Of a DNA stretch of 64,000 nucleotides, positions 10,887-21,982 are shown in pieces; position 1 is the first letter of the stretch, and every line of letters begins with the position of its first letter. The notes beneath the pieces were generated by a model, which made no database searches, was not told where the DNA came from, and worked only from the letters and a program-made list of their open reading frames with translations. Origin of the DNA: an uncultured Paracoccaceae bacterium (GTDB lineage Bacteria; Pseudomonadota; Alphaproteobacteria; Rhodobacterales; Rhodobacteraceae); contig CAKZXZ010000236.1 of assembly GCA_937883775.1 (NCBI GenBank), forward strand, positions 1 through 64,000, read 5' to 3'. The translations under genes were made by a program, and so were the position numbers.

Positions 10887-12233
10887 ATGGCTGATACGCT
10901 AGAGACCCTGACCCACGCGCTTTTGGACGCTGCAAAACGTGCGGGCGCAGACGCTGCGGATGCAATGGCCGTCGACGGCACATCGCTGTCTATTGATGTG
11001 CGACAGGGCGCCTTGGAACAGGCGGAACGCTCGGAAGGGATCGACATTGGGCTGCGTGTGCTGATCGGGCAAAAACAGGCCTGCGTCTCGTCTTCTGATG
11101 TAAAGCCCGACACGATTGCACAAATGGCAGAGCGCGCTGTTGCGATGGCACGTGAGGCACCCGAAGATCCGCATATCGGACTGGCTGACGTCGACCAATT
11201 GGCCCGCGATTGGGATGTAGCCGCACTGGAACTGGCTGATCCTGCAGATGAGCCGGACCCGTCAGCGCTGCAAGATGCGGCCCTGCGTGCCGAAGCTGCG
11301 GCGCTAAGCCACGAGGGGATCAGCCAGGTAGATGCCGCATCTGCAGGATACGGGCGTCGACGCATTCATCTCGCCGCGAGCAACGGGTTTTCAGGGGGGT
11401 ATACCCGCACCGATAACGGTATGTCCTGCGTCGCGATCACAGGGACAGGCACCCAGATGGAACGCGATTATGACGGTGATTTCCGTGTTTTCGCCTCTGA
11501 CATTCGAACGCCAGAAGAGATCGGCAACCAAGCCGCAAAGCGGACACTGCAACGCGCCGGAGCGCGCAAACCAAAGACCGGCAGCTACCCCGTTCTGTTT
11601 GATGAACGCATTTCAAGCTCGCTCATCGGGCATTTGCTTGCCGCCTCCAACGGTACGAATATTGCGCGCGGCGCATCATGGCTTCGCGATGCGATGGATC
11701 AGCCCGTTTTGCCGGACACGCTGTCGCTGACGGAAAATCCACATCGCAAACGGATGCCCTCGTCCAAGCCGTTTGACGCTGAAGGACTGCCCACTGCGAC
11801 ACGCAATATCGTTGAAAACGGCGTGTTGAAGCAATGGACCCTCGATCTGGCACATGCGCGAAAATTGGGGCTGCACAGCACTGGAAACGCCGCACGCGGA
11901 ACATCCGCGCCACCCTCCCCTTCGGTCGGAAATATTGAGCTGACCCAAGGGACACAGAGCCGTGAGGATTTGCTTAAAGAGATGGGCACAGGCCTGCTTG
12001 TGACGTCGATGATCGGCTCGACAATCAATCCGACGACTGGCGACTATTCGCGCGGAGCCGCTGGCTTTTGGGTCGAGAATGGTGAGCTGACCTACCCAGT
12101 CAACGAATGCACCATCGCGGGCAATCTACGCGATATGTTGCGCCGGATCATCCCGGCGAACGACGCTCGCACGTATCTGTCACGGGTGGTGCCGTCACTT
12201 CTGGTCGAAGGGATGACCCTTGCCGGAGACTGA
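10887..12233 (+). CDS. pmbA: TldD/PmbA family protein
   Basis: GTSAPPSPSVGNIEL...GTGLLVTSMIGSTINPTTGDYSRGAAGFWVENGE. Confidence 0.92.
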   Translation: MADTLETLTHALLDAAKRAGADAADAMAVDGTSLSIDVRQGALEQAERSEGIDIGLRVLIGQKQACVSSSDVKPDTIAQMAERAVAMAREAPEDPHIGLADVDQLARDWDVAALELADPADEPDPSALQDAALRAEAAALSHEGISQVDAASAGYGRRRIHLAASNGFSGGYTRTDNGMSCVAITGTGTQMERDYDGDFRVFASDIRTPEEIGNQAAKRTLQRAGARKPKTGSYPVLFDERISSSLIGHLLAASNGTNIARGASWLRDAMDQPVLPDTLSLTENPHRKRMPSSKPFDAEGLPTATRNIVENGVLKQWTLDLAHARKLGLHSTGNAARGTSAPPSPSVGNIELTQGTQSREDLLKEMGTGLLVTSMIGSTINPTTGDYSRGAAGFWVENGELTYPVNECTIAGNLRDMLRRIIPANDARTYLSRVVPSLLVEGMTLAGD

Positions 12234-12990
12234 CCTAGACCTGCTGATTTCAGCCGCCAAAGAAGCTGGCAAAATCGCATCAGGTTACTTCAAGGATGAC
12301 CCCCAGATATGGGAGAAAGAAGGCGGCGCTGGCCCTGTGACAGAGGCTGATCTGGCTGTCGATCGTATGTTGCGCACCGAACTGATGGCAAGCCGACCAG
12401 GATATGCCTGGCTGTCTGAAGAGACAGAGGATTCCCCAGAGCGGCTGGATGCGGAAACCGTTTTTATCGTGGATCCCATCGATGGCACCCGGGCCTTTAT
12501 CGAAGGCTCGCGCACGTGGTCCCATAGCTTGGCCATCGCACGCGATGGCGTTGTGACTGCCGCGGTCGTTTACCTGCCGATGCGCGACAAGCTTTACGCC
12601 GCAGACTTGGGTCAAGGCGCCACGCTGAACGGCGTATCCTTACAGGTCAGCGATACCACCCTGAATGGCGCGACGCTTTTGGCCAACAAATGGAATATGA
12701 ACGCTGAATACTGGCGCGGTGACGTGCCCCCGGTCGAGCGGCATTTCCGTTCGTCCATTGCGTACCGCATGGCACTGATCGCCGAAGGCAAGTTCGACGC
12801 GATGCTCACACTGCGCGATAGCTGGGAATGGGACATCGCCGCTGGAGACTTGCTGATCCGCGAAGCGATGGGGCGCGTTACTGATCGTCATAGCGCACCA
12901 CTGCTGTTCAACAATCGCCATCCGCAAACCAAAGGGGTGCTGGCCGCAGGTGCGCAGCTTCACACAGCGCTGGCCGACAGTCTGGCTTGA
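12220..12990 (+). CDS. 3'(2'),5'-bisphosphate nucleotidase / inositol monophosphatase family (CysQ-like)
   Basis: GPVTEADLAVDRML, WLSEETEDS, FIVDPIDGTRAFIEG, SWEWDIAAGDLLIREA; non-ATG start overlapping pmbA. Confidence 0.88.
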   Translation: MPETDLDLLISAAKEAGKIASGYFKDDPQIWEKEGGAGPVTEADLAVDRMLRTELMASRPGYAWLSEETEDSPERLDAETVFIVDPIDGTRAFIEGSRTWSHSLAIARDGVVTAAVVYLPMRDKLYAADLGQGATLNGVSLQVSDTTLNGATLLANKWNMNAEYWRGDVPPVERHFRSSIAYRMALIAEGKFDAMLTLRDSWEWDIAAGDLLIREAMGRVTDRHSAPLLFNNRHPQTKGVLAAGAQLHTALADSLA

Positions 12991-13053
12991 CCGGTGGACC
13001 CGATGGCGTAGGGTACACGTCGTTTTGATCCCACTGCTTGGAAAGCTTCGCCC

Positions 13054-13296
13054 ATGACCCAACGCTTGCATCTTGTCTTTGGTGGAGAGCTTGTTGATCC
13101 GACGAAAAAGACGTTCAAGGACGTCAACGACATCCATGTTGTCGGGATTTTCCCAGACTATGACAGCGCCTATGATGCGTGGAAATCCGAAGCCCAGAAA
13201 ACGGTTGATAACGCGCATATGCGCTACTTCATCGCCCATCTGCATCGGTTGCGAGATGAGGAAGCCGAGACCTCACCAACAGAAGAGTTGGAGTAA
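13054..13296 (+). CDS. DUF4170 domain-containing protein
   Basis: 80 aa; LVFGGELVDPTKKTFKDVNDIHVVGIFPDY typical of this family, upstream of KDO transferase. Confidence 0.8.
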   Translation: MTQRLHLVFGGELVDPTKKTFKDVNDIHVVGIFPDYDSAYDAWKSEAQKTVDNAHMRYFIAHLHRLRDEEAETSPTEELE

Positions 13297-13302
13297 GCTG
13301 CA

Positions 13303-14514
13303 ATGGGCCAATCGCTTGGTTTGGCGCTATATCTTGCGCTTCGTGGTGGCGGCTCGAGCGCGCAAACGGATATGGTTCGCCCTGACCGGCCCAGCGGTCT
13401 GCTGGTCTGGCTGCATGCACCAAGTGCGACTGCTGTAAGGCGGCTGAATAGTCTGATCCACCGCATTCAGGAAGAACGGCCAGATGTGTCTTTCCTACTG
13501 ACTGTTCCCGCACCAGAGATGCTGCCAGAGCGGCATATCGAGGGGGTGTTTTATGATGTTACCCCCAACGAGACGCTGCCTGATATCGCGCGTTTTCTTG
13601 ACCATTGGCAGCCGGATCTGTGCCTGTGGAGCGAGGGGTATTTTCTGCCCGGTCTGATCTCAAGCGTCGACGAACAGCGCATCCCGCTTTTTCTGATAAA
13701 CGCCGAGGCCGAAGGATTTCAGGTCTCGCCCCTTGAACGCGGCATGTATCGATCGCTGTTTGATCGTATTCGGCGCGTTTTTGCGGTGAGCGAGGCGGAT
13801 GCCGATCACCTTCGCCGGCTGGGTGCTCCGCGATGGCGCATCGAAGTGAGCGGGGCCTTGCAAGAAAGCACCATCGCCTTGCCCTGCAATGAAAATGAGC
13901 GGGATACCCTGGCAGGGCTGCTGGCCGGGCGGCCCACATGGCTGGCCGCACAGACAGAGCCCGCCGAAGAAAACAGCGTCCTTGAGGCGCATCGGCTTGC
14001 CAGTCGCGCAGCCCACCGGCTGCTGCTGATCCTTGTGCCCGCCGATCCGTCGCGCGGGCCAGGACTTGCAAAAGCGATTGCTTCGCAGGGCTTCAAGGTC
14101 AATCTGCGCTCGCTGGATGAAGAGCCTGACGAGGATACGCAGATCTACATCGCTGATATCGGCGACGAGATGGGCCTTTGGTATCGGCTGTGCCCGACGA
14201 CGTATATGGGCCGCTCGATGTCGAATGGCGGCGGGTGCGATCCGCTGGAACCTGCAGCACTTGGATCGGCTATTCTGGCAGGGCCCAACACACGCAATTA
14301 CTTCGACAGCTATACCCGGCTGATCGAGGCAGGCGCTGTGCGCCGCGTGCGCGATACGGCCACCTTGGCCCGCGCGGTTGAAGCCCTGATGCTACCCGAA
14401 ACAACGGCCGTCATGGCGCATGCAGCTTGGGACGTCTGCACGCAAGGCGCCGAGGTTCTGGACCGTGTGATCGCATTGGTCACCGATACGCTTGATACAT
14501 TGGAAGCCGCTTGA
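13303..14514 (+). CDS. waaA: 3-deoxy-D-manno-octulosonic acid transferase
   Basis: [50 protein letters not shown]; next to lpxK. Confidence 0.88.
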   Translation: MGQSLGLALYLALRGGGSSAQTDMVRPDRPSGLLVWLHAPSATAVRRLNSLIHRIQEERPDVSFLLTVPAPEMLPERHIEGVFYDVTPNETLPDIARFLDHWQPDLCLWSEGYFLPGLISSVDEQRIPLFLINAEAEGFQVSPLERGMYRSLFDRIRRVFAVSEADADHLRRLGAPRWRIEVSGALQESTIALPCNENERDTLAGLLAGRPTWLAAQTEPAEENSVLEAHRLASRAAHRLLLILVPADPSRGPGLAKAIASQGFKVNLRSLDEEPDEDTQIYIADIGDEMGLWYRLCPTTYMGRSMSNGGGCDPLEPAALGSAILAGPNTRNYFDSYTRLIEAGAVRRVRDTATLARAVEALMLPETTAVMAHAAWDVCTQGAEVLDRVIALVTDTLDTLEAA

Positions 14515-15503
14515 TGCGGACACCGGCGTTCTGGTTCACGGCGCCAGACGCACCTGCGCTGCGGGCACGATTGCTTGCACCGCTCAGCGTTCTTTATGCC
14601 CAAGGCACGGCAAGGCGTCTGGCCAAAGGTCCACGCGAAGCGATTGGTATTCCGGTGATTTGCGTTGGCAACATCAACGCTGGCGGGACCGGCAAGACAC
14701 CTACCACAATCGCAATTGCCCAGCGCCTAATCGATCATGGAGAGCGCCCGCATATCGTATCGCGCGGATACGGTGGGACGTTGGAAGGTCCGATCCGCGT
14801 TGTCGAACGGGATCATAGCGCGGATCAGGTCGGGGATGAGCCATTGCTTCTGGCGGCTTTCGCGCCCACATGGGTTGCAAAAGACCGCGCTGCAGGTGCA
14901 CGTGCCGCAGTCGCGCAAGGCGCAAGCGTTATCCTTCTGGACGACGGCTTTCAAAACCCTGCATTGGCGTATGATATTTCGATCGTTGTCGTGGATGCCG
15001 CCAAAGGGTTTGGCAATGGCCGCGTTTTGCCTGCCGGGCCTTTGCGGGAACCTGTCACGGTTGGTTTGCAACGTGCGGATCTTCTGCTGTCAATCGGCCC
15101 AGAGCCTGCACAGAAAAGCTTTGCCACCGGCCTGCCGAGACTGCCTTGTCCGCACCTGACAGGGCAGTTGAAACCGTTAATGACGGGGATGGATTGGACC
15201 CGGACGCCCTTGCTTGCATTTGCAGGGATTGGCCACCCAGAAAAATTCTTTGCGACGCTCAAATCGCTGGGTGCCACGCTACATCGCGGCGAAGCGCTTG
15301 AAGATCACCAACCCCTGACCGATGCTCTGATGAGCCGGCTTGAGACCGAAGCCAAAGCCTTGGGCGCGCAATTGGTCACAACAGAAAAAGACGCTGTGCG
15401 CCTGCCGGACAGCTTTCGCAAGAAAGTCCTGACCTTGCCCGTACGGCTCGAACTGGCGGATTGGTCCGCGTTCGATACCGCCTGGACAAAAGCTAAGTCC
15501 TAG
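14511..15503 (+). CDS. lpxK: Tetraacyldisaccharide 4'-kinase
   Basis: [18 protein letters not shown]-loop, [10 protein letters not shown]. Confidence 0.95.
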   Translation: MMRTPAFWFTAPDAPALRARLLAPLSVLYAQGTARRLAKGPREAIGIPVICVGNINAGGTGKTPTTIAIAQRLIDHGERPHIVSRGYGGTLEGPIRVVERDHSADQVGDEPLLLAAFAPTWVAKDRAAGARAAVAQGASVILLDDGFQNPALAYDISIVVVDAAKGFGNGRVLPAGPLREPVTVGLQRADLLLSIGPEPAQKSFATGLPRLPCPHLTGQLKPLMTGMDWTRTPLLAFAGIGHPEKFFATLKSLGATLHRGEALEDHQPLTDALMSRLETEAKALGAQLVTTEKDAVRLPDSFRKKVLTLPVRLELADWSAFDTAWTKAKS

Positions 15504-16171
15504 CTGCCGATTTCATCGTCAATCAAGGACGAGAAATCAGCATAGTTCATGTTCGAATAGGTCGTACCATTCACGACAAAAGACGGAGTGGAGTTGATGT
15601 TATGCTCCTCCGCATTTCCTTGATACCACGCAACAAGCGCCTGTGCTTTGTCACCATCGTTCAGGCAAGCATCAAGTTCGTCATCGTTCATACCAGCCGC
15701 ACGGCCAATTCGGCGCAGATTGTCGGCGATCTCGGCAGGTTCACCACGGGACCATTCGCTTTGCTGGTCGTAGATCATCTCGCTCACACCAAAAAAGCGG
15801 CTCTCACCGCCGCAACGCGCGACCATCGACGCCCATAGACCAAACCGGTCAAAATAGACCTCGCGGTAGATGAACTGGACCTTGCCGGTGTCGATATATT
15901 CTTCCTTGAGCTGCTTGAATGGCCCCTCGTGGAAGGTCGCGCAATGCGGGCAGGTATAGGATGCGTATTCGATCACTGTGACCGGCGCGTCCGCTTGGCC
16001 CAACGTCATCTCAACAATGGAAGACGTATCAATCGCAGACGCATCCTGCGCATTTGCAGCACCCAGCGCTGGTGCGGCTGGGGTCGATCCTGTGCCACCA
16101 GAGTTCAAAAAGTATCCGCCAACGGCCACGGCCCCGACGAAGAGTGCTGCATATCCCAGAATTGGTTTCAT
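15500..16171 (-). CDS. DsbA family thioredoxin-fold protein
   Basis: [20 protein letters not shown] motif, STPSFVVNG cis-Pro loop. Confidence 0.92.
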   Translation of the reverse strand: MKPILGYAALFVGAVAVGGYFLNSGGTGSTPAAPALGAANAQDASAIDTSSIVEMTLGQADAPVTVIEYASYTCPHCATFHEGPFKQLKEEYIDTGKVQFIYREVYFDRFGLWASMVARCGGESRFFGVSEMIYDQQSEWSRGEPAEIADNLRRIGRAAGMNDDELDACLNDGDKAQALVAWYQGNAEEHNINSTPSFVVNGTTYSNMNYADFSSLIDDEIGS

Positions 16172-16180
16172 GAGTGCCTC

Positions 16181-16699
16181 TTACTGTTTCGCTTTCGACA
16201 GGACATTGCCCGCCAGTGTTTCGATCGCCTGTTTCAGGCCGTCATCCTGGACAGAGCCAGCCATTTGTGCCGCCTGTGCCCTGGCTTGTGGCGTGATCCC
16301 CGTCTTGGCTTTGGGTGCGGGGGTGAACTGCACCTGCCCTTCGGAAAATCCCGTCGGTGCGGTTTGTGTTATCACGACCCGACTGATCGCCGTATAGCCG
16401 TAGCAGGTGTTCACACGCTCGCGGATCTGCTCTTTCTGCATTTCGATCATTGGGGCAACTGCGCCGGTCGTCAGGATGGTCAACGTCGCGCCCATCCCGC
16501 CACGTCCATAGCCCACCTTGACCGGATGTGCCTGCGCGGCAGTATCGGGTCCGACAATCTCGGCCCAATGGGTCAGAAGACGCGTTTCGGCAAAGCCACG
16601 GCTTTGACTTGCCGTCCGGATACGCGTCTGCAACAGCCCCGAGGCGCTTTTGAATCCACGGGTGGTGCCATTTTTGCGATATCCTGCGCGCTCGGCCAT
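16181..16699 (-). CDS. DUF721 (DciA-like) protein
   Basis: LTHWAEIVGPDTAAQAHPVKVGYGRGGMGATLTI; conserved position between dsbA-like and mutY. Confidence 0.8.
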   Translation of the reverse strand: MAERAGYRKNGTTRGFKSASGLLQTRIRTASQSRGFAETRLLTHWAEIVGPDTAAQAHPVKVGYGRGGMGATLTILTTGAVAPMIEMQKEQIRERVNTCYGYTAISRVVITQTAPTGFSEGQVQFTPAPKAKTGITPQARAQAAQMAGSVQDDGLKQAIETLAGNVLSKAKQ

Positions 16700-16778
16700 C
16701 TGTCATTCCCTTAGTCAGGCGCTATTCTATCTGTGATCTGGCATAGGGCCAGCCTAATCCGAACAAGGATCATAAAGA

Positions 16779-17837
16779 TTGCGTTACGACACGGCTGATT
16801 TAAGCAGCACATTGCTGGAATGGTATGATCGCCACGCCCGTGTGATGCCGTGGCGCGCCCCGCCTCATTCAGGGATTGAGGCAGACCCTTACCGCGTCTG
16901 GATGTCAGAGGTCATGCTGCAACAAACCACGGTTGCAGCCGTTAAGGATTACTTTGAACGCTTCACAAGGCGCTGGCCCACGGTGCGCGATCTTGCGGCC
17001 GCCAAGGATGCTGATGTGATGGCGGAATGGGCTGGGCTTGGTTACTACGCCCGTGCCCGTAATCTTTTGAAATGCGCCCGCGCAGTGGTCGCCGATCATG
17101 GTGGTCGCTTTCCAGCAGATCATGACACGCTGCTGACCTTACCCGGAATTGGGCCTTACACGGCAGCGGCGATATCGGCCATCGCGTTTGATCTGCCCGA
17201 GACGGTCCTCGACGGCAATGTCGAGCGCGTGATGGCGCGTTTGCACGATATCCACACACCCTTGCCAATGGCCAAGCCTGAGCTGATGCAAGAGGCCCGC
17301 AAGCTGACCCCATCAAAACGGCCCGGAGACTATGTGCAGGCCGTCATGGATCTTGGCGCTACAATTTGCACACCACGCAATCCGGCTTGTGGCATTTGTC
17401 CTTGGCGCGATCCCTGTGCTGCCCGATCCCAAGGGACCGCCTTTGAACTTCCCAAGAAGACGCCCAAAAAGCCCAAACCAACACGGCTGGGCATTGCGTA
17501 CATTGCGCGGCGAACAGATGGCGCGTGGCTGCTCGAGACCCGACCCGATAAAGGGCTTTTGGGAGGTATGCTTGGCTGGCCCACAACCGATTGGTCCGAG
17601 AACGCTCCGCAAGAAGGTCCACCCATCGCGACAGACTGGCACGACGTCCCTGCGGAAGCCCGTCACACGTTCACGCATTTTCACCTGCGCCTCGCGATCC
17701 GGACCGCGACCCTGCCCAATGATGCGTTGCCATCCCGTGGACAATTCATACCAAATACCGAGTTTCGTCCTTCAGACCTGCCTACGGTAATGCGCAAAGC
17801 TTTCGATTTGGCTCTTGCAACGCTACGGGACAGTTGA
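16779..17837 (+). CDS. mutY: A/G-specific adenine glycosylase
   Basis: WRAPPHSGIEADPYRVWMSEVMLQQTTV; LPGIGPYTAAAISAIAF; C-x6-C-x2-C-x5-C cluster; Nudix-like C-terminus. Confidence 0.95.
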   Translation: MRYDTADLSSTLLEWYDRHARVMPWRAPPHSGIEADPYRVWMSEVMLQQTTVAAVKDYFERFTRRWPTVRDLAAAKDADVMAEWAGLGYYARARNLLKCARAVVADHGGRFPADHDTLLTLPGIGPYTAAAISAIAFDLPETVLDGNVERVMARLHDIHTPLPMAKPELMQEARKLTPSKRPGDYVQAVMDLGATICTPRNPACGICPWRDPCAARSQGTAFELPKKTPKKPKPTRLGIAYIARRTDGAWLLETRPDKGLLGGMLGWPTTDWSENAPQEGPPIATDWHDVPAEARHTFTHFHLRLAIRTATLPNDALPSRGQFIPNTEFRPSDLPTVMRKAFDLALATLRDS

Positions 17838-17892
17838 AAATCGTCCCTATTTCACGGACAACCAAAAGGTATCGTTTCAGGTGGAGCTGAGT

Positions 17893-19026
17893 ATGATTTC
17901 GTCCCAAACCATCGCAAAATTCCACAGTGCGTTGCCGTTTGCGCTGTCTCTGGCGCTGATCCCTTTGGTTTTTACCGGCGCTGTTTATGGGGGCTGGACG
18001 GTTCTGCTCCCACCGATTGCGACATGGTATCTTTTCTCGATCATCGACGCCTTTGCCGGTCTGAACGAAGAAAACCCCGATCTTGAGACCACGGACGACC
18101 AGCTTTTCTGGTATCGCGCAATCACGATGATCTGGGCACCGTTGCAGTTCCTGACGATCTTCGGACTGATCTGGTATGTCGGCGCCACCGATCACCTGGG
18201 CCTGCTTGAGAAATTTGGCCTGTTCTTCGGGGTCGGCGTGCTGAGCGGCACCATCGGTATCACCTACAGCCATGAGTTAATGCATCAAAAGAACAAGCTT
18301 GAGCGGTGGCTAGGTGATCTGTTGCTCGCGATGGTGCTCTACAGTCATTTCCGTTCAGAACATCTGCTGGTGCATCACCGATATGTCGCAACCCCGAAAG
18401 ACCCTGTGACGGCGCGCTATAACGAAGGTTTCCACAAGTTCTTCCCCCGCGTGTTGCGCGACTCACTGACCTCATCTTTCAAAGCCGAGAAAGCGATGCT
18501 CGCCCGTAAAAAGCTACCCTGGACGCACTCCAGCAACCCGTTCTGGAAATACTGGGCGCTTCAAGGCGGGTTTGCGCTGCTGGCGCTGGCACTTGGAGGC
18601 TGGGTTGGGCTCTGGCTTTTCACAGTGCAAGCATTCACCGCGATCTGGCAGCTTGAGCTGGTGAACTACGTCGAACACTACGGTCTGACCCGCAAACATC
18701 TGGGCGATGGCAAATATGAACATGTCCTGCCCCGCCACAGCTGGAACGCGTCACAGAAAGCATCAAACTGGCTGCTGATTAATCTGCAGCGCCATTCGGA
18801 TCACCACTATAAACCCGACCGGCGCTTCCCGCTGCTACAGACCTATACCGAGGCTGATGCCCCGCAATTGCCGTACGGCTATCCGGTCATGACGATGCTG
18901 GCGATGATCCCACCCGTCTGGCGTAAGTCAATGAACCCCCGCGTCCGTCGCTGGCGCGAGATGTATTATCCCGAAATCACCGACTGGAAACCGTACAACA
19001 AAGCGCTGCACCCACTGCCGCGGTAG
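17893..19026 (+). CDS. alkB: Alkane 1-monooxygenase (AlkB-type membrane hydroxylase)
   Basis: His boxes HELMHQ, HHRYVATP, LQRHSDHH; NYVEHYGL. Confidence 0.92.
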   Translation: MISSQTIAKFHSALPFALSLALIPLVFTGAVYGGWTVLLPPIATWYLFSIIDAFAGLNEENPDLETTDDQLFWYRAITMIWAPLQFLTIFGLIWYVGATDHLGLLEKFGLFFGVGVLSGTIGITYSHELMHQKNKLERWLGDLLLAMVLYSHFRSEHLLVHHRYVATPKDPVTARYNEGFHKFFPRVLRDSLTSSFKAEKAMLARKKLPWTHSSNPFWKYWALQGGFALLALALGGWVGLWLFTVQAFTAIWQLELVNYVEHYGLTRKHLGDGKYEHVLPRHSWNASQKASNWLLINLQRHSDHHYKPDRRFPLLQTYTEADAPQLPYGYPVMTMLAMIPPVWRKSMNPRVRRWREMYYPEITDWKPYNKALHPLPR

Positions 19027-19037
19027 GGTTTAGTTCT

Positions 19038-19076
19038 GGCAAAAAAAGCCCCGCCGGAGGCAAAAAAAGCCCCGCC
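19038..19076. repeat. Tandem 18-bp direct repeat GGCAAAAAAAGCCCCGCC (two copies)
   Basis: Exact copies at 19038-19055 and 19059-19076; second copy forms one arm of the terminator. Confidence 0.9.
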
Positions 19077-19089
19077 ATAAAGGCGGGGC
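19062..19089 (-). terminator. Rho-independent terminator downstream of ccrM
   Basis: Minus-strand reading GCCCCGCC-TTTAT-GGCGGGGC-TTTTTTT; stem arms 19069-19076 and 19082-19089. Confidence 0.85.
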
Positions 19090-19137
19090 ATAGTTAGTGC
19101 TTGTAGTCAGGCCACAGGCACCGGCGGTAAACTTTAG

Positions 19138-20316
<1,179 letters not shown>

Positions 20317-20333
20317 TCAAATTCTTTTTTGAA

Positions 20334-20963
20334 TCAGTCACTTACATATTTTTCTTGATACAAGATATTGTGCACCGGTTTGAACGAACGTCTATGGTGT
20401 GGGGTCACGCCAAGATTTCGGAGCGCTTCGACATGCGCCTTTGTCGGATAACCTGCGTTCGTCTCCCAGCCATATCCGGGATAGTGTTGCGCCAAATCCC
20501 ACATGACATAATCTCGCCTGATTTTGGCCACAATTGAGGCCGCCGCGATGCTCTGAGAACGGCTGTCTCCTTTGACAATCGCCTCTGACGAAAGCGTCAG
20601 CCCGCGCGGGATCAGGTTGCCATCGACCAACACATGATCGGGTGCCTGTTTCAGACCTGCCACCGCCCGCTCCATCGCCAGATGCGATGCGCGCAGGATA
20701 TTGATCTGGTCAATCTCGGCGACTGTCGCTTCCCCAAGCGATACATCCGCGACCTCCCACAGCAGATCATTCAAGGCCTGCCGCTTCTTGGCCGTCATCT
20801 TCTTGCTGTCGTTCAGACCGTCAGGGATTTGTGCCGGATCAAGGATCACAGCAGCCGCCACAACCGGCCCGGCCAAAGGCCCGCGCCCCACCTCATCGAC
20901 GCCAGCGACATGCAAAAAGCCGCGACCCTGCGCGGCGCTTTCAAATGAATAATCCGGTCCCAT
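20334..20963 (-). CDS. rnhB: Ribonuclease HII
   Basis: VAGVDEVGRGPLAGPVVAAAVIL; VDGN; ASIVAKIRRD; start set at MGPDYSFES. Confidence 0.95.
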   Translation of the reverse strand: MGPDYSFESAAQGRGFLHVAGVDEVGRGPLAGPVVAAAVILDPAQIPDGLNDSKKMTAKKRQALNDLLWEVADVSLGEATVAEIDQINILRASHLAMERAVAGLKQAPDHVLVDGNLIPRGLTLSSEAIVKGDSRSQSIAAASIVAKIRRDYVMWDLAQHYPGYGWETNAGYPTKAHVEALRNLGVTPHHRRSFKPVHNILYQEKYVSD

Positions 20964-21000
20964 GCCCCGGGCTTGCCGCATCGCGCGCGCCACCGCAAAC

Positions 21001-21035
21001 AAAAAGGAGGAGGGGCCATGACCACCCCCTCCTCC
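21001..21035 (-). terminator. Rho-independent terminator downstream of the 21.1-21.5 kb gene
   Basis: 10-bp perfect stem GGAGGAGGGG/CCCCTCCTCC (21006-21015 and 21026-21035) with T5 on the minus strand. Confidence 0.85.
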
Positions 21036-21080
21036 AATCGAGCCCGCGGCCTCAATCCGCCGGTCTCTGCTCGAAAGCGT

Positions 21081-21533
21081 TTAGCGCCCAGCGATCACGT
21101 AGCCGCGCTTGCGCAGGCAGCCCGGCCCCCAGCCCCGACGCACCCCGTCATAGGTCTCCACCTGACGGCGGCATTTGCGCGGAAGGCTGTCGACATAATC
21201 GTAGTTGCGACGCAGGCAGCGCCCCGACAGGATCTTGCGCGGGCCGTCCCATGTCCGCACCCGTGTCAGGCAATAGCCCGGCAGGCGCGCAGCCCGATGC
21301 GGGCGGTGATGCACCTGCTTCTTCTTGGGCTTCGGCTTGTAGTGGTGGTGATGCACCTCTTTCTTGCGTTTTTTGCTTTTGTTCTCGCTCTCAATGGCTT
21401 TGCCGATGATGAACAAGACCGTTCCCGCAGCGAGGATCTTGGCCAGTTCGTCATCTGCCTGGGCTGGTGCTGCAGGTAGGCTGGTCAGCGCCAAAGCGCC
21501 TGCCAAGACCGATGCAATTAATCCTTTGGTCAT
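21081..21533 (-). CDS. Exported basic, His/Lys-rich protein of unknown function
   Basis: Signal peptide MTKGLIASVLAGALALTSLPAAPAQA; KKEVHHHHYKPKPKKKQVHHRPH; Cys-containing C-terminal domain. Confidence 0.7.
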   Translation of the reverse strand: MTKGLIASVLAGALALTSLPAAPAQADDELAKILAAGTVLFIIGKAIESENKSKKRKKEVHHHHYKPKPKKKQVHHRPHRAARLPGYCLTRVRTWDGPRKILSGRCLRRNYDYVDSLPRKCRRQVETYDGVRRGWGPGCLRKRGYVIAGR

Positions 21534-21614
21534 CTCGTGTCCTTTCGTGATGCGGTCGGTGGCATGAGCCAGTAACCTGAGATGACCAAAGACTGAGACC
21601 TCTTGCGTGCGCTA

Positions 21615-21680
21615 AACAATAACACCGTGTTGTTATCCGATAACACGCCAGCCAAGTGTCGGTTGTTATTGAATAACTCA
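21615..21680. promoter_or_regulatory. Operator-like array with two GTTAT-N3-ATAAC palindromes
   Basis: TGTTATCCGATAACA (21631-21645) and GTTATTGAATAAC (21665-21677), 33 bp apart, plus AACACCGTGTT (21621-21631), in a divergent intergenic region. Confidence 0.65.
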
Positions 21681-21703
21681 GGCCCGACGGTCATGTTTCC
21701 TGT

Positions 21704-21982
21704 ATGAAACGCCTTCTTGCCCTTACCGCGCTTACCCTGGCGCTGGCCGGTCCCGCCCATGCAGCCTGCTTTGCCGATTATAAGGCCAAGCAGGATAATC
21801 CATTGCGCTTGCACTATGGTGTGGCGCAAATCTCGGACTGCTCAGCGCAAGCGGCGCAGCGCGAACTGCGTCCCCGTCTGGCCAATGCAGGTTGGGAATT
21901 ATTGAACATTTTGTCGGTTTTCGACGATTCAGGACTGGAGGAGCGTAGAGACAATGCCGGACGACATTTCCTCCGCTACTGA
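21704..21982 (+). CDS. Small exported protein of unknown function
   Basis: Signal peptide MKRLLALTALTLALAGPAHA; 92 aa; overlaps next CDS. Confidence 0.65.
   Translation: MKRLLALTALTLALAGPAHAACFADYKAKQDNPLRLHYGVAQISDCSAQAAQRELRPRLANAGWELLNILSVFDDSGLEERRDNAGRHFLRY

Noticed and set aside
20831-21409. 192-aa plus-strand ORF crossing the terminator at 21.0 kb
   Set aside because: Antisense to rnhB and the exported protein gene; passes through a terminator hairpin; low-complexity Pro/Arg/Ala composition
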